DNA of 64,000 nucleotides from Neoscytalidium dimidiatum (taxonomy: Eukaryota > Ascomycota > Dothideomycetes > Botryosphaeriales > Botryosphaeriaceae). Of this stretch, positions 46,201-56,921 are shown in pieces; the first letter of the stretch is position 1, and every line of letters starts with the position of its first letter. The position numbers and the translations under genes are program-made. Location of the stretch: positions 372,001 to 436,000 of the forward strand of contig CM074702.1 in assembly GCA_037367355.1 (NCBI GenBank), written 5' to 3'. The notes under the pieces are model-generated. The model had not been told where the DNA came from and ran no database searches. It was given only the letters and a program-made list of their open reading frames with translations.

Positions 46201-48518
46201 CTTTCTGATGATGGGCATGAATTTCCTATAATAGCATGTGCGTTGACTCGCCACTCATCCCGAGCCTGTCGTATCATGACTCTTTTTTACCACTGTTCCC
46301 TGACAACGTTCACTTTGCCCTCTCTCAGCTTTCACCGTCCCATCCCTTTGACGTCTTGTGTGTAGCGTAGTACGTAGTAGTGGCGGCTCTTTCCGTCTCT
46401 GTCCCTCCCTTTTCTTCTCCCCGCGCGTTGTACAGGGAGAGAGAGAGAGAGAGACGCTGTTGAGCCTTATTGTACCATGCTGGGCATGACCGCATGGAAG
46501 ATCTACACGTGTTGCACGAATGAACCTTTCATTACGGATTGCTCGTCAATTTCGTCGTCGTGACCGAACAATAGCGGTCTGACAGCCTTTCGTGAAAAGA
46601 AAGATGAGTGCAAGAACGAGCTGGAGTAATTTTACAAGATGTGACGTGCAGTGAAGCAAGCATCTCTCCCCGAAGGTGCGTAAAAAAAAAAAGAGCGTGA
46701 AAAGAGAACAATTAGTTCGCAGCTTCGCCACCTGCCTGGTGAAGCATCGACGAGGAAAGAATGGCCCCGCGGGGTTTACATCTGGCTAAGGCGGCCCTTA
46801 GTTTCCCAGCGGTCAATACATATCAGCGGACGTTCTAGCCCAGCGGCCTCACACTTCTAACAAGCTTCACCATCTAAGAGGCTGCCTCGCCGAGGCGGAG
46901 ACCATGCCCTTCGTGGTAAAAATTTCCCTTCTTCACCATTTTGGAGGGGGAGGAAAAAAAAAAATTTAACCAGGCTCATCATTTACGCATTGACTCTTGA
47001 CTCTTCAGGCAGCCAGAGCTTCCCATCTTTCGTCTTCTAAGTGCTTCCGTTCATTGATGTTGCTATTCTTTGAAGCTCATTTGAGCCAAGAGGATTCGAG
47101 TGTACCTTCGCTTGTACGCCAAAATAAGCGTCTCACAAGCTCGATGAGAAGCCCGAAAAGAACCATAGAGGACGGGAGAGTTTTGGCGCGTCGATGCCGT
47201 TGGCTAGATTCCCAACCCGTTCCTTACCGTTCTCGTAGACCGAGCTCGACTCTCTAGCTTGGGCCTCTTGTCTCGCTGCGGTTCCGCAACGAAGAGGATA
47301 ATAACGAGCACAGAATGTACAGGGATCCATCGTTATAGCACGGACGATAAGGATAACGATAACGTAAATGAGGGCCCTGAGAGGGGGAGGGAGAGAGAGA
47401 GAGAAATCTAAGTTTAGAAGCTACCGGAGTATGCTCCATCTCGCTTGCCGAAATGTCTGATCTGCGCAACGTTGAAAAAAGCTATCCTTCTCATGCCTCA
47501 CGAAGACGGGAAAAAAAAACTCCAATCGGCGAAAATCAAGTAGCTACTCGGGAAAACTCCCCTGACAGGATGCACATCGAATTTCCCCATTTAAAGGAAG
47601 TCGAGCGGGTCGTGGTGTCTGGGATAAAAAGGGCTGTCAAGAGCAAGGTTCGGGAAGTGAAGAAAGAGGGAGAGAGAGACGGACGGGGGGTGAGGGGGAG
47701 TGGGTTTCGCGAACGCATGGGTCGGAAGCGCGCGACAGAAAGTTTAATCCAAACAAACGTTTTTTTTTTTATCATAGTCATTCCGCATGTCTCGCGCTTG
47801 TTTCCTCTGTCTTCCTTTTCCCTCCCTCCACAGAAAGACGATCACAGCCGCAGATCTGTGATGGCACCAACCGGTCACCCACCGCCGCGTCACTGGGCCG
47901 GGAAAGTAAAAAAAAAAAAAAGCTCTGCTAGAAAAGCATTCGCGAAAAGCCTCATCGCAGCCGCTAGGCTTCTTGCCGCCCGGCCGGCCGGCAGCAGCAG
48001 TAGTAGCAAAGGCCATAGCTCCTCCTGCCAGCCATTCCGTCGCCGTGCGTTGCACAAACCAAGCGGAAGGGGCCGGGGTTAGCTTAGAGTTGCTTTCAGA
48101 ATCTACGCATACCCACACGTTGACTAAAGAAAGAGAGAAACGAGGGAGACGACTCTCCTCGCGGCTGAATAGTGGCTTCGTCCATGAACCGGGGTTGCAC
48201 TTGCAGCCTCCCTGCGTTCGAAGGACGTTTTGCCAGCTCGTTTTCAGCTCCTTGGTTATCCCCTACTTCGGCTATGCAATGCAGCTTTCCGCGAGCACAG
48301 GGCAGGCGGAGAAGGGAACAACGGCTGCAATTTCGCCAGGATTACCATTGGAAAGCGGGTGGCGAGGCGTGTGACGCGCACAAGCCTGCATGCCAGCGTC
48401 GGATGATGGGCCGGAAGGCGGAAACCGGGTTATGGCGCTGTCATGCTCTTAACGGGCGGTGCGGGGAGACGGCAAGAAAGCAAATCTGCTGTGAGGGGGT
48501 GGAGGGGGCAGTGATATC
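43251..48518. other. Long gene-poor region, 5.3 kb
   Basis: Unusually rich in A-runs and T-runs of 8-15 nt (for example near 44009, 44095, 44849, 44955, 45180, 45250, 45980, 46682, 46954, 47760 and 47908). It also has short GA, CA and CAG repeats (46437-46453, 46021-46035, 45519-45541). Open frames are short and end in these tracts. No gene, tRNA or rRNA is recognised. Non-coding transcription is possible but not shown by the sequence. Confidence 0.5.
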
Positions 48519-48809
48519 TTAGCGCCCACCCCGTTCTCTCTTGCATTCCTCACTCACCGCGGAGCTGAGGATATATTGAGATATTGCTTCCGACATCGCG
48601 TACCGGGTTGCTAGGTAGGGATCCGTCTCTGTGGCACCGAGAAGAGTGAAATGGCGGTATAACCGCGATTGCGATTGATCGCGTTTCATGACCATGGATT
48701 GATAATCCACCTTCTCCCTGAGCTGCGCCGGGCCGTCGCCATAGGGGCGGATGTGACCATGGATAACCCTTAATTCTTCCCGCTGCACGCCGTACAGGAG
48801 ACGGGTCAT
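48519..48809 (-). CDS. Small protein of 96 residues, unknown function
   Basis: A single frame from an ATG at 48809 (context TTCACAATGA, good for a fungus) to TAA at 48519. The composition is protein-like rather than random: MTRLLYGVQREELRVIHGHI, a basic middle, then RLYRHFTLLGATETDPYLAT and an Ala/Ser-rich helix ending in a charged tail. There is no signal peptide or membrane span. I do not recognise the family. The surrounding kilobases have no other gene, so this could also be one exon of a longer gene whose other exons I failed to join. Confidence 0.55.
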   Translation of the reverse strand: MTRLLYGVQREELRVIHGHIRPYGDGPAQLREKVDYQSMVMKRDQSQSRLYRHFTLLGATETDPYLATRYAMSEAISQYILSSAVSEECKRERGGR

Positions 48810-50345
48810 TGTGAAGAGAGATTGGTTGAGGTGCGTGTGTCATACCGATCCTGGTTGTGCTACTCAGTGCTGCTCTTGTTGTACGTTGGCTGGCTCGGGG
48901 TCTAGAAAGCTGACTTATCCAGCTGCCTCCAACCGCGATACGAGGCAAAGCTCAGGAAGCCTGTGATGATAACGGGCTTAAATATGCGAGTTGATATTGA
49001 TAATGCAACAATGGCTCGAGTCAGCTGAAAATTCGAGCGGGGTGGCCTAACCAAACGCACGCAGTAGATCTCGGATCAATCCGAGACGACTCGTGCAAGC
49101 GATTCAACCTTGACGTGCTGCTTGCTTTTTCCTCTGGTTGGCGAGATAATGACGGGTCGAGGATCCAGGCCGGTCTCTTCGTAAGATCGGCTTGGTACGC
49201 AGGATCACCGTATCGGGGTGTCGGCATATGGACCATATCAAGGGGTGCGCAGTACTCTGTTCTGGAAGGCTCAATGTATGCATGCCAACTCAACCTTGAG
49301 AGAATAGGATCCTTGTTGACAAATTCAGAGCAAAGGAAGTAACCTTCCCGATCTGAAGCTGCAAGGCCATACGTGGTGTTGGCAGTTCTTTTACTCGCAG
49401 ACGTGCTCGGCCACTGGGTTTTGTTTCAAAGAACGTCACTCACCAAGGACATTGGAAGAGACCCAGCAAAGGGCCAAGAGAGAGTTGCTGGTTAGAACGG
49501 ATACTACCTGAGCCAATGACAGTAGGCATTGGCGGTCCGCAAATTGGTCCGAGATGCGGGATTGGTGAGGTCTGAGGATGAGTTGGCACGAATACGGCAG
49601 CTCCATTTTGCCGTGGTCACTCGCGTCTTAAGATGAGATGCCGGCCTCATGACAATAGATAATGAAGTGGCCTTATCTCATACGATGCTGAAGCTGCAGT
49701 GTTGAATCGGGTGACTCTTCGTATAGAGAGGAGGACGGGAAAGCTTTCTGAACCCTTGCTAGAAAAGGAAGGAAAAAGTCGGACCATTCGGAGAGGGAAG
49801 AGAGCGGGTCGGGCGGCAAGATAAAAAAGGAGCCCCGGGAATATTCCTTCGATTGGGAGCTGGATAGATGGATATGCAATCAACAGGATGCCAGCGAGAA
49901 GCGCTGGGAGAGCCCGAGCGAGAGGTCGTGCAGAAGCTGAGCTGCAGACCTTGAATGCATCAAGGGGCTGGGACTGCAGCGGTGAGAGAATTGAAGTATA
50001 GTTCGAACCAGGTCTGATGGCAGATGACTGCCTGAGATTCCGGTCTGCGGGGTTGTGCATTTACGCCCGAACTCAAGAGCGGGAAGGTTCCGCTCTAAGC
50101 CTGGTACGAGCGCTAGAAGTGAGGTGGTCAGCGTTGGGCTGCGCCGGCTCTGCCCGACGGGTGAGCTGGGCCGAGTCGAGGCCACACGTCCAAAATGGCG
50201 AGGTTGTTCGGTCGTGGCGATGTTTGGTGGTAGAAGCGGCGCGTCGGCGGATCGTGGGACCCTCAACGCGCCGCATGATGTGCGCCAAGCACGGCCCCCA
50301 AAAATCCCCCGGACCTTCCCCTTTCCTTCTCCGCAACGAGTAGCT
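48810..50345. other. Intergenic region, 1.5 kb
   Basis: Divergent interval between the 96-residue ORF and Erg27; it should hold both promoters. No further coding region is supported. Confidence 0.55.
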
Positions 50346-51727
50346 ATGGACGACGCTTTCTACGTTCTTGTGACCGGTGCGAACAGGTTGGTGCTCCTCT
50401 TGTGTTCTAACGCCCTCCTGCTTACACTCCACCTAGCGGTATAGGCTTTGCCATCTGCTGCCGCTTGATCGATGAATTCCTCCCGACGCGTCCTCAGTCG
50501 CAGACGCTTGTCATAATACCTACCGCACGAAGCCGCCGCAAATGCGATGACACGGTCAAGCAGCTGGAGGCCCACCTCCAGAAAGCCTCGAGGAAGGCTG
50601 GGAAGAACATTCCCGGCATCGCCATGATCCTTCAAAAACGCGTCCGATTCCAACCCGAGATGCTCGACCTCTGCTCCATTGCCTCCGTGCAGCAATGCGC
50701 CAGCAGACTCAAGACCAACGTTCCAAAGCTGGATGCTATGATATTCAATGCAGGAATAGGTGGGTGGACTGGTGTCAATTGGCCGTGGGCAATCTACAAG
50801 ATTCTCACCGACTGGGTGGCTTCCACTACCTGGCCTGTGGGGTTCAAGAAGGCCTCCGTCGGCTTGGTTACCCAGCCGCAGGTTGCAGCTAAGAGCTCTG
50901 ATGGCAGCGCTTCCAACGTCCCTGGGAATGGACACGGGACGAACAATGCCACGGAGCCGCCGCTTGGCGAGGTATTCTGCGCCAATGTGTTTGGCCACTA
51001 TCTCTTGGGCCACTACTGTGCTCCGTTGCTCTCGGCAGCTCGTCCTGCCAGTGGGCGCATCATCTGGATATCTAGCCTCGAGGCCTACGCATCGGAGCTT
51101 TCATTCGATGATTTCCAGGGCCTCAAGTCCGACCAGCCGTACGAATCATCGAAACGGCTGACCGATCTACTCGTCCTGACCTATGACTCCCCTTCGACAC
51201 GTCCATGGACCTCGCGTTATATTGCCGCCGGCAGCAGGGCTGCAGAAGAGGTGCCCGAGGAGAAGAGGCCGCGCATGTACCTCTCGCACCCTGGCATCGT
51301 CGTTACGGGGATCTTCCCTCTGCCATTCCGCTGGTTGACTTACTGCTGGCTGCTTGCTGCCTACATTTCTCGCTGGCTGGGTAGCCCGTGGCATCCTATA
51401 CACGCGTACCCTGCTGCGGTCTCTTCGGTGTGGCTGGCACTGGCTTCCCAGGAGACGCTGGATGAGGCTGAAGCACGCGAAGGGAAGGGTAAATGGGGCA
51501 GCTCGACGGATCGCGCAGGCCACGAGAGGGTAATGCGCACGGAAGTCGAGGGATGGGGCTGGGGCGGCATTTTGGGGGAGCCTACCAACAGGATAGGACG
51601 GAAGCGAGGCGCGACAGACGTGAAGGAGGGCGACCGGGAGCAGTTTGAGGAGCTGGGACGAAAGTGCTGGAGCGAGATGGAGGGACTGAGGGAGCAGTGG
51701 GAAGGGAGAGTCGGAAATGCGGTTTGA
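50346..51727 (+). CDS. erg27: 3-ketosteroid reductase Erg27 (short-chain dehydrogenase)
   Basis: Exons 50346-50386 and 50437-51727, 443 residues. The 50-nt intron (GTTGGT donor, CACCTAG acceptor) joins to restore the NADPH-binding motif TGANSGIGFA. Further SDR marks are NAGIGG, the Ser of IWISSLEAYASE near 226, and the catalytic YxxxK as YESSK at about 249-253. The large insert after NAGIGG (with GWTGVNWPWAIYKILTDWV) and the C-terminal membrane-associated part (PFRWLTYCWLLAAYISRWLG) are typical of Erg27 rather than generic SDRs. The enzyme reduces the C3 ketone during C4 demethylation of sterols, at the ER with Erg25 and Erg26 (family knowledge). It is the target of hydroxyanilide fungicides in some fungi. 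Confidence 0.93.
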
Positions 51728-53544
51728 TCTTCGATCTGAGGCAGTCTGCTCCGCAGCTGCATGCGAAAATCTAGAATGGTAACTTAATCCTCCGCATTCC
51801 GGCTGCCTGGCTCGAAACAAAAGAATTTGACAAGCTAATGCACGACCGGGGATCTCGGCAAGCGCATCCCCGTGGGGCTAATGAACTCTATCGTGAATAA
51901 AGATTTTTTGACGAGGGCGAGGCGGAGTCGCCCCTCGCGACACTTTCGCGATGGCTGACGGTATTGGCATCAGTCTCGGCGATCCGGTCTCGACTGTTCG
52001 TTGGCCGGGCTGCGCAATGGAATAGGCAGCTCGAGGCCACGAGGCCACGACACCACGAGGGGTCTGCGCTGACAGTGCAGCGGCGCGGTAGGAAGCTGAA
52101 CCGGGCTCCGCAACATGGACAAGACGCGCGGAGCCTGCTTGATCCTGCCCAACACGCGCATGGGAGGGCTAGGCGCATTCCAGGCGTAGCCGGGAAGGCG
52201 AAGGCGTGGGCGCGCCGTTTGCGGGAGGCCCGCTGCTCGATCGCGACACGGCAGGAGGCTCTGAGGAGCTTTGCTCGGACAGTGGGGGAATTCGGAGATG
52301 AGTCCAGTTGCACGACAGCACGGCGCGCGCGGGTGAGGCTGGATTGGAATGTAGCACGATGAGCAGGAAGGCATAATGGGCCTTCCGTTGACGCGCAACT
52401 AGCCAGCTCGCGCGGGCGGAAGGCTTGGGGCCTCGACCGCTGGAGGCTCGAAGGATGAGCTCCAAAGTGCTGCAGCGGTGTCGCAAGAGAGGTCTGAGTT
52501 GCTGGTGGCCTCTCGGGAGAGCTGCCTTGCACAGTAGCTTGCGACAGGCGGCAGTCAGCGTGGTTCCCGGGTCCCCCTGCGGATCCGAAGGGAAGGACAG
52601 CGCGAGTGCCCAGGCAACGGGTTGCGCCGTGCCCGCCCAGTGGTCGATCATTAGAGATTTATCTTTTGCGGAGGCGGCGGAGTGCCGGAAAGGGGGCAGA
52701 GTGGCAGAGCTGGCCGTCCAGACCCAGGACCCGCTGAAATATTTAGCTCCCCAAGCGAATTTGCGCCTTCGCACGCGACTTGCTTCTTCACAATAACATC
52801 TCCTCCAAGCCCAAAGCCTTCGCTCGTACATCTGCCTCTATTCCCATCTGCTGGTGCTCGTTGTTTCCCTGCCGCGCTCCGCTCTCTGAGATTGCCCTTC
52901 TTTGTTTGCGCCACCGCGCCGCGCTTTGTTGCCATCGCCGCCCGCTGCCCGCTGCCCGCTGCCCGCCGCCGCCTACCGCCGCTCCAGCCTCCAGCACCCC
53001 TATCGCAATGGAGCCCACCAAGCCTTCCGAGGTGCTTGCGAGCGACTTCCCGCCCTGCTATTAGACGTGGAAGCCCAATATTGCACCTAATCTGCAAAGC
53101 GTTGCCGATCAAACCAACCCTCGTCCCGCTTCATCGGCCGCAACCACGGTTCCTGGCAGGGTCGCTCGCTCGCGAATGATTTATACTTTTTCACCACCTC
53201 CTTCTGTATTTCAATCTCTTTTCTGTACTTTCGACCGCTCATGCACCTCCGCGTTGTCAAGAATGCCGGCATGCAGGCGCGTCCGGCCAACCACTCTCAC
53301 TTGCCTTCGCTTCGCCATGATACCTCGCATTGTAAGTCGTCCAACAAAGCAGCGCATTGCAGACGGTTGGCCGGCATCCACCCCGCCCAACCACCGTCGC
53401 ACGCGTCGTCGCTCGTGCCTGTCTCACTCACCATCTCTTGCAGAAACTGCATTCGTGTCTCAGCTCAAATTCCGCTTCACCCTTTCTCTTTCGCGCCTTC
53501 CGCACACCGCGATACCGCGCCTCCACCACTTTCAGTCTTTGAAC
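51728..53544. other. Intergenic region and long leader of the Cnn_1N gene
   Basis: GC-rich to about 52750, then C/T-rich. It contains a short upstream frame, ATG 53008 to TAG 53064, starting MEPTKPSEVLASDFP (18 codons), which could be a translation-modulating uORF or a missed first exon. No larger gene is supported. Confidence 0.5.
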
Positions 53545-55152
53545 ATGGACCACCACCTTTCTTTCAGCTATGACCACAGCGCCCTGCACACTCATATGCG
53601 CGACTCCCGGCTCGTCAGCCCTACTGCGACCGAGCCCAAGTCAGAGTACCTGCGCCAGAAACTCCGCGAACGGCGCGAACATTTGGGAATGGCCGAGCCA
53701 TCGTTCCGACAACTCAGCCTCTCCGAGCCAAACCCTAATCGCGCCATGGATGACTACATATTCGAATCTGAGGAAGACCATAGGAAGAGCCGGCGCAGAA
53801 CACGCGGCCAAAGCAGCCAGGTCTCGAGCGCGGCCTCGCCCCATGCCAGTGGTCCTAACCACAGGGCCCAGCGTTACAGTATGGGCTCGCGCGAGCAACA
53901 GACCAGCCTGGACAGAATGAGCAAAGATAATTTCGATCTCAAGTTGCGCCTCACTCTGGTAGAGGAACGCAGTCATCGGCTCGAGGCCGAATTAGAAGAC
54001 GCATTGGAGAAGATCGACACCTTGAGGGCCATTGAGGAAGAAAGAGACGAATTGCATGACGAGAACATTGCCCTTTGCGATCGCGTCGAAGACCTCCAAA
54101 GCTGTAAGGAAGCTTGCGAGCAGAAGTTGAGAGACTCTTGGAAGATGAACGGAGAGGTCTTTTCGGAACTGGAAAAGCGCGATGCCGCCATCAAGGAAGC
54201 ACTCGACATGTACCTGGATTCGGAGCGTCGTATCCAGAACCTCGAGGCAGAGCTCTCCAAGTTCAAAGCTACGCCCCGCCGTCGCGACTCCTCGTACTTC
54301 AGCTCCGGTCCCGATTCGGCCGGACTCAGGTCAACGGAAGAGTTCAGTAGACCACCGACATCTCAGCTCGGTGCTCAGAAGGATGACTTTGGAAGTGCGC
54401 CAGCGTCTCCCGAACATCGGGACACAATGTCCGATCTGGCCTCACGGCCTCTCAACCCACGCTATAGCAGACTAGTCCGAACCATGTCTGCCGGAGACAT
54501 GCGGATCAATGACCTTCGAGAACGGGCGACTACAGCAAACCATGGGGCCGAATCTGCTATGGACCGCGGCTCAACCAGCTCTTCGCCAATTCAACGTAGG
54601 AGGACCCTGCGTCGCTCCTCTGAAAGTTCCCGTTTAGAGCGAGCTTCGAGTAATGCGTCTAGCTCAGCCCATTCTCGCGCTCTGCGTAGCGTTTACCTCG
54701 AGGGAGAAAGAACATATAGTTCGCCCTCTCTTTCTCGTAGCATCCGTGCGCTGTCGGACATAAGTGGCTCAGGGTTCGGCGCAGAACAGCACCTGAGAGC
54801 AACTACACCGGAGCAGGTGGAAGGACACATTAGCTCAACGGTCACTCCTTCTCCATTTAGTTCTTACCATGAAGGCGTTTATGATGTAGGCGAGGAGTTT
54901 TTCGACCAAGCGGAAGGAACGGTGATACACGACGACAGAAGAGACACTATAATCAGTGAGGTGACGCAGTTTGAGGAAGAGGATACCACGACGACGCCCA
55001 CGGCAAGCGAGGCTCCCACCATCCCCACCGAATACCGGCCTGGACAGTATCCGCATTGGCCGGGTACGGGTGGCAAGCATGGTTTCGGTCGAGATTTGTT
55101 TTTCAGTGGCGAGGGGTTGGAAGATGTTCCCAGGGGCAGGCGAATGGGTTAG
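53545..55152 (+). CDS. Coiled-coil protein with centrosomin N-terminal motif 1 (Cnn_1N)
   Basis: A 535-residue frame from the ATG at 53545 (MDHHLSFSYDHSALH). The frame is open back to an ATG at 53176, but that upstream part is Ser/Pro/Arg-rich leader-like sequence; a spliced upstream exon is possible. The key block is LDRMSKDNFDLKLRLTLVEE, the Cnn_1N motif that in Cnn, Mto1, Pcp1 and CDK5RAP2 recruits gamma-tubulin complexes. It is followed by about 120 residues of coiled coil with many Glu/Leu/Arg heptads. The rest is Ser-rich and disordered, with many SP/TP sites. The protein is much shorter than Mto1 or Pcp1 and has no visible C-terminal anchoring domain. It may be a separate, short Cnn_1N protein of filamentous fungi. 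Microtubule organisation is inferred from the motif only. Confidence 0.85.
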   Translation: MDHHLSFSYDHSALHTHMRDSRLVSPTATEPKSEYLRQKLRERREHLGMAEPSFRQLSLSEPNPNRAMDDYIFESEEDHRKSRRRTRGQSSQVSSAASPHASGPNHRAQRYSMGSREQQTSLDRMSKDNFDLKLRLTLVEERSHRLEAELEDALEKIDTLRAIEEERDELHDENIALCDRVEDLQSCKEACEQKLRDSWKMNGEVFSELEKRDAAIKEALDMYLDSERRIQNLEAELSKFKATPRRRDSSYFSSGPDSAGLRSTEEFSRPPTSQLGAQKDDFGSAPASPEHRDTMSDLASRPLNPRYSRLVRTMSAGDMRINDLRERATTANHGAESAMDRGSTSSSPIQRRRTLRRSSESSRLERASSNASSSAHSRALRSVYLEGERTYSSPSLSRSIRALSDISGSGFGAEQHLRATTPEQVEGHISSTVTPSPFSSYHEGVYDVGEEFFDQAEGTVIHDDRRDTIISEVTQFEEEDTTTTPTASEAPTIPTEYRPGQYPHWPGTGGKHGFGRDLFFSGEGLEDVPRGRRMG

Positions 55153-55760
55153 TGCATGCTGTACGGCGTATTGACGGCGGATATGATGGAAGCGCTTGCA
55201 TCATCATCACCACTCTACTAAAAAGCGAGCGACTCTCCCGATTTCCTTTCCTATACCCTACTGATTCTATTATGGGCGGATGGCGTGGACGGGAAAATCG
55301 GATATGGGATGCGATGGGAATTGGAGTTTTGCACAAGGAGCACAAAAGCTACCTGCTATGATGTTTTTTATTGCGTAATAGGCAATCAGCTCAATAGACT
55401 AATAGTGAGACTTTACATGCTTGTACCCTTTGCTGCTGCGAATGTGTATGACGTGAAAGACTCTGTTTTGCGCTCGGCGGTTTTTCGAATGCACCAGGCC
55501 GTTTTGTTACCATAACTCCTATTATGATGCTGGTATGTTGACTATGCTCTAAAAATAACGCATGCACCTTGATCTATTGTCTTCCATCAGCGTTCCAGAC
55601 ATGTGAAGCTCTGGCGCGCTGCGCACGTGCAAGGATGATATGCGAACCCCCCCCCAGTCGGGCGATCGCAGCTCCAAGACGCTACGTAGCTCTCACCACC
55701 CCAAGCTCTCTGTCCCCGCGAAAACCTCCCCCGGTCAGCAATGCTTCGGCGGAAGCAACA
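55153..55760. other. Intergenic region, 600 bp
   Basis: 3' flank of the Cnn_1N gene and promoter of the Dsc2-like gene. Nothing else is seen. Confidence 0.6.
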
Positions 55761-56921
55761 ATGCTCACCTCCGGCTTCACCAATGCGCCCGTCACGAAGT
55801 TCCTCGTCTTCTACACGGTCGCCGCGGCCTTCCTGGCCAGCATAACTGACTCACAATACCTGCTCTACATCCAAGTCGTCCCGCATCTGTGGGTGCACCG
55901 CCAGTTCTGGCGTCTGTTGACATGGCAGGTACGGCGTCTGGTTGAGCAGCAAACGCTTCGCAGCAGGACATCAAAGCTAAAGCACATCCGCAGGCCTGCT
56001 TCGCCAACTCGACTGAGGTGCTGTTCGCAGCCATGACCTTCTACCATCTGCGCGTCATCGAGCGGCTCTGGGGCTCGCGCAAGTTCGCCGTAAGTCAAAC
56101 ACCCACGCATCAACGAACCCCACACCCTCGAACCGCCCGCGGCTTCCGATATGCTGACAAGCGGCGTTTTCTTCCCTGCGACGCAACAGTCCTTCATCCT
56201 CTCCACCCTCCCCTACACGACGCTCCTCCCGCCGCTCCTCCTCGCCCTCGTCGTCCGCCCGCTCACCTTCAACCACGCCAACTACCTGCCCGCGGGCCCG
56301 ACTCCGCTCCTCTTCGCCCTCCTCGCCCAGTACCACGCCTCCGTCCCGCGCACCTACCGCTACAAAGTGACGACCAAGTCGCGCAGCAGCAGCAACACCG
56401 CTGTCCCCACAACCTCGAACACCACCGCAACGACGACGACGACGACGACGACGACGACAGCGGCCACAGCCCAGCCCCACTCCTCCCCCGCCGACCTCTT
56501 CGACACCAGCATCACCCTCTCCTCCAAAACCCTGCACTACCTGCTGCCGGTCCAGCTCGCGCTGTCGGCGCTGCCCGGCTCGGCCGTCGGCGCCGCCGTC
56601 GGCTGGTGCGTCGGGTACGCGTGGCGCAACGAGGCGCTGCCGCGGGCGAGCGCCTGGCGCGTCCCCGCGTGGGTGGTGGGCGAGCGGAAAGCCGCGGCGG
56701 GGACGGCGGGCAACGGCGGCGGTGCCGCGGGAAGAAGCGAGTTCGAGGGGCTGAGGCAGAGGATGGAGAGGGAGAGGGAGAGGGGCCAGGCGACGGGGAG
56801 GGAGGGCCCGGAGGAGGGGGCCGCGGCCGATGGCGGCGGCGGCGGCGGCGGCGGCGGCGATGCGAGGAGGAGGGGGACGTTGGGGGGGATGCTGGCGGGG
56901 CAGTTTGGTGGGCAGGGTTGA
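55761..56921 (+). CDS. dsc2: Rhomboid-like pseudoprotease, Dsc2/Ucp14 (UBAC2) family
   Basis: Exons 55761-55928, 55994-56089 and 56190-56921, 331 residues; introns of 65 and 100 nt, phase 0. The start [20 protein letters not shown] and the segments [18 protein letters not shown] and [21 protein letters not shown] are typical. Four to six hydrophobic segments follow, with [20 protein letters not shown] and [19 protein letters not shown]. No rhomboid Ser/His catalytic pair is evident. The family acts in the Golgi/ER Dsc ubiquitin-ligase complex, which cleaves SREBP in fungi and controls membrane-protein quality. Oddities: a run of about ten Thr encoded by (ACG)n between membrane segments, a Gly-run near the C-terminus, and no ubiquitin-associated domain that I can recognise in the last 90 residues. 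Confidence 0.85.
56430..56458 (+). repeat. (ACG)n coding microsatellite
   Basis: About ten ACG units encoding a Thr run in the Dsc2-like protein. Confidence 0.9.

Noticed and set aside
49980..50060. Possible tRNA from a GTTCGAA-like T-loop on the minus strand
   Set aside because: The flanking bases do not form a T-stem or an acceptor stem; other GTTCGA sites in the window fail the same way.
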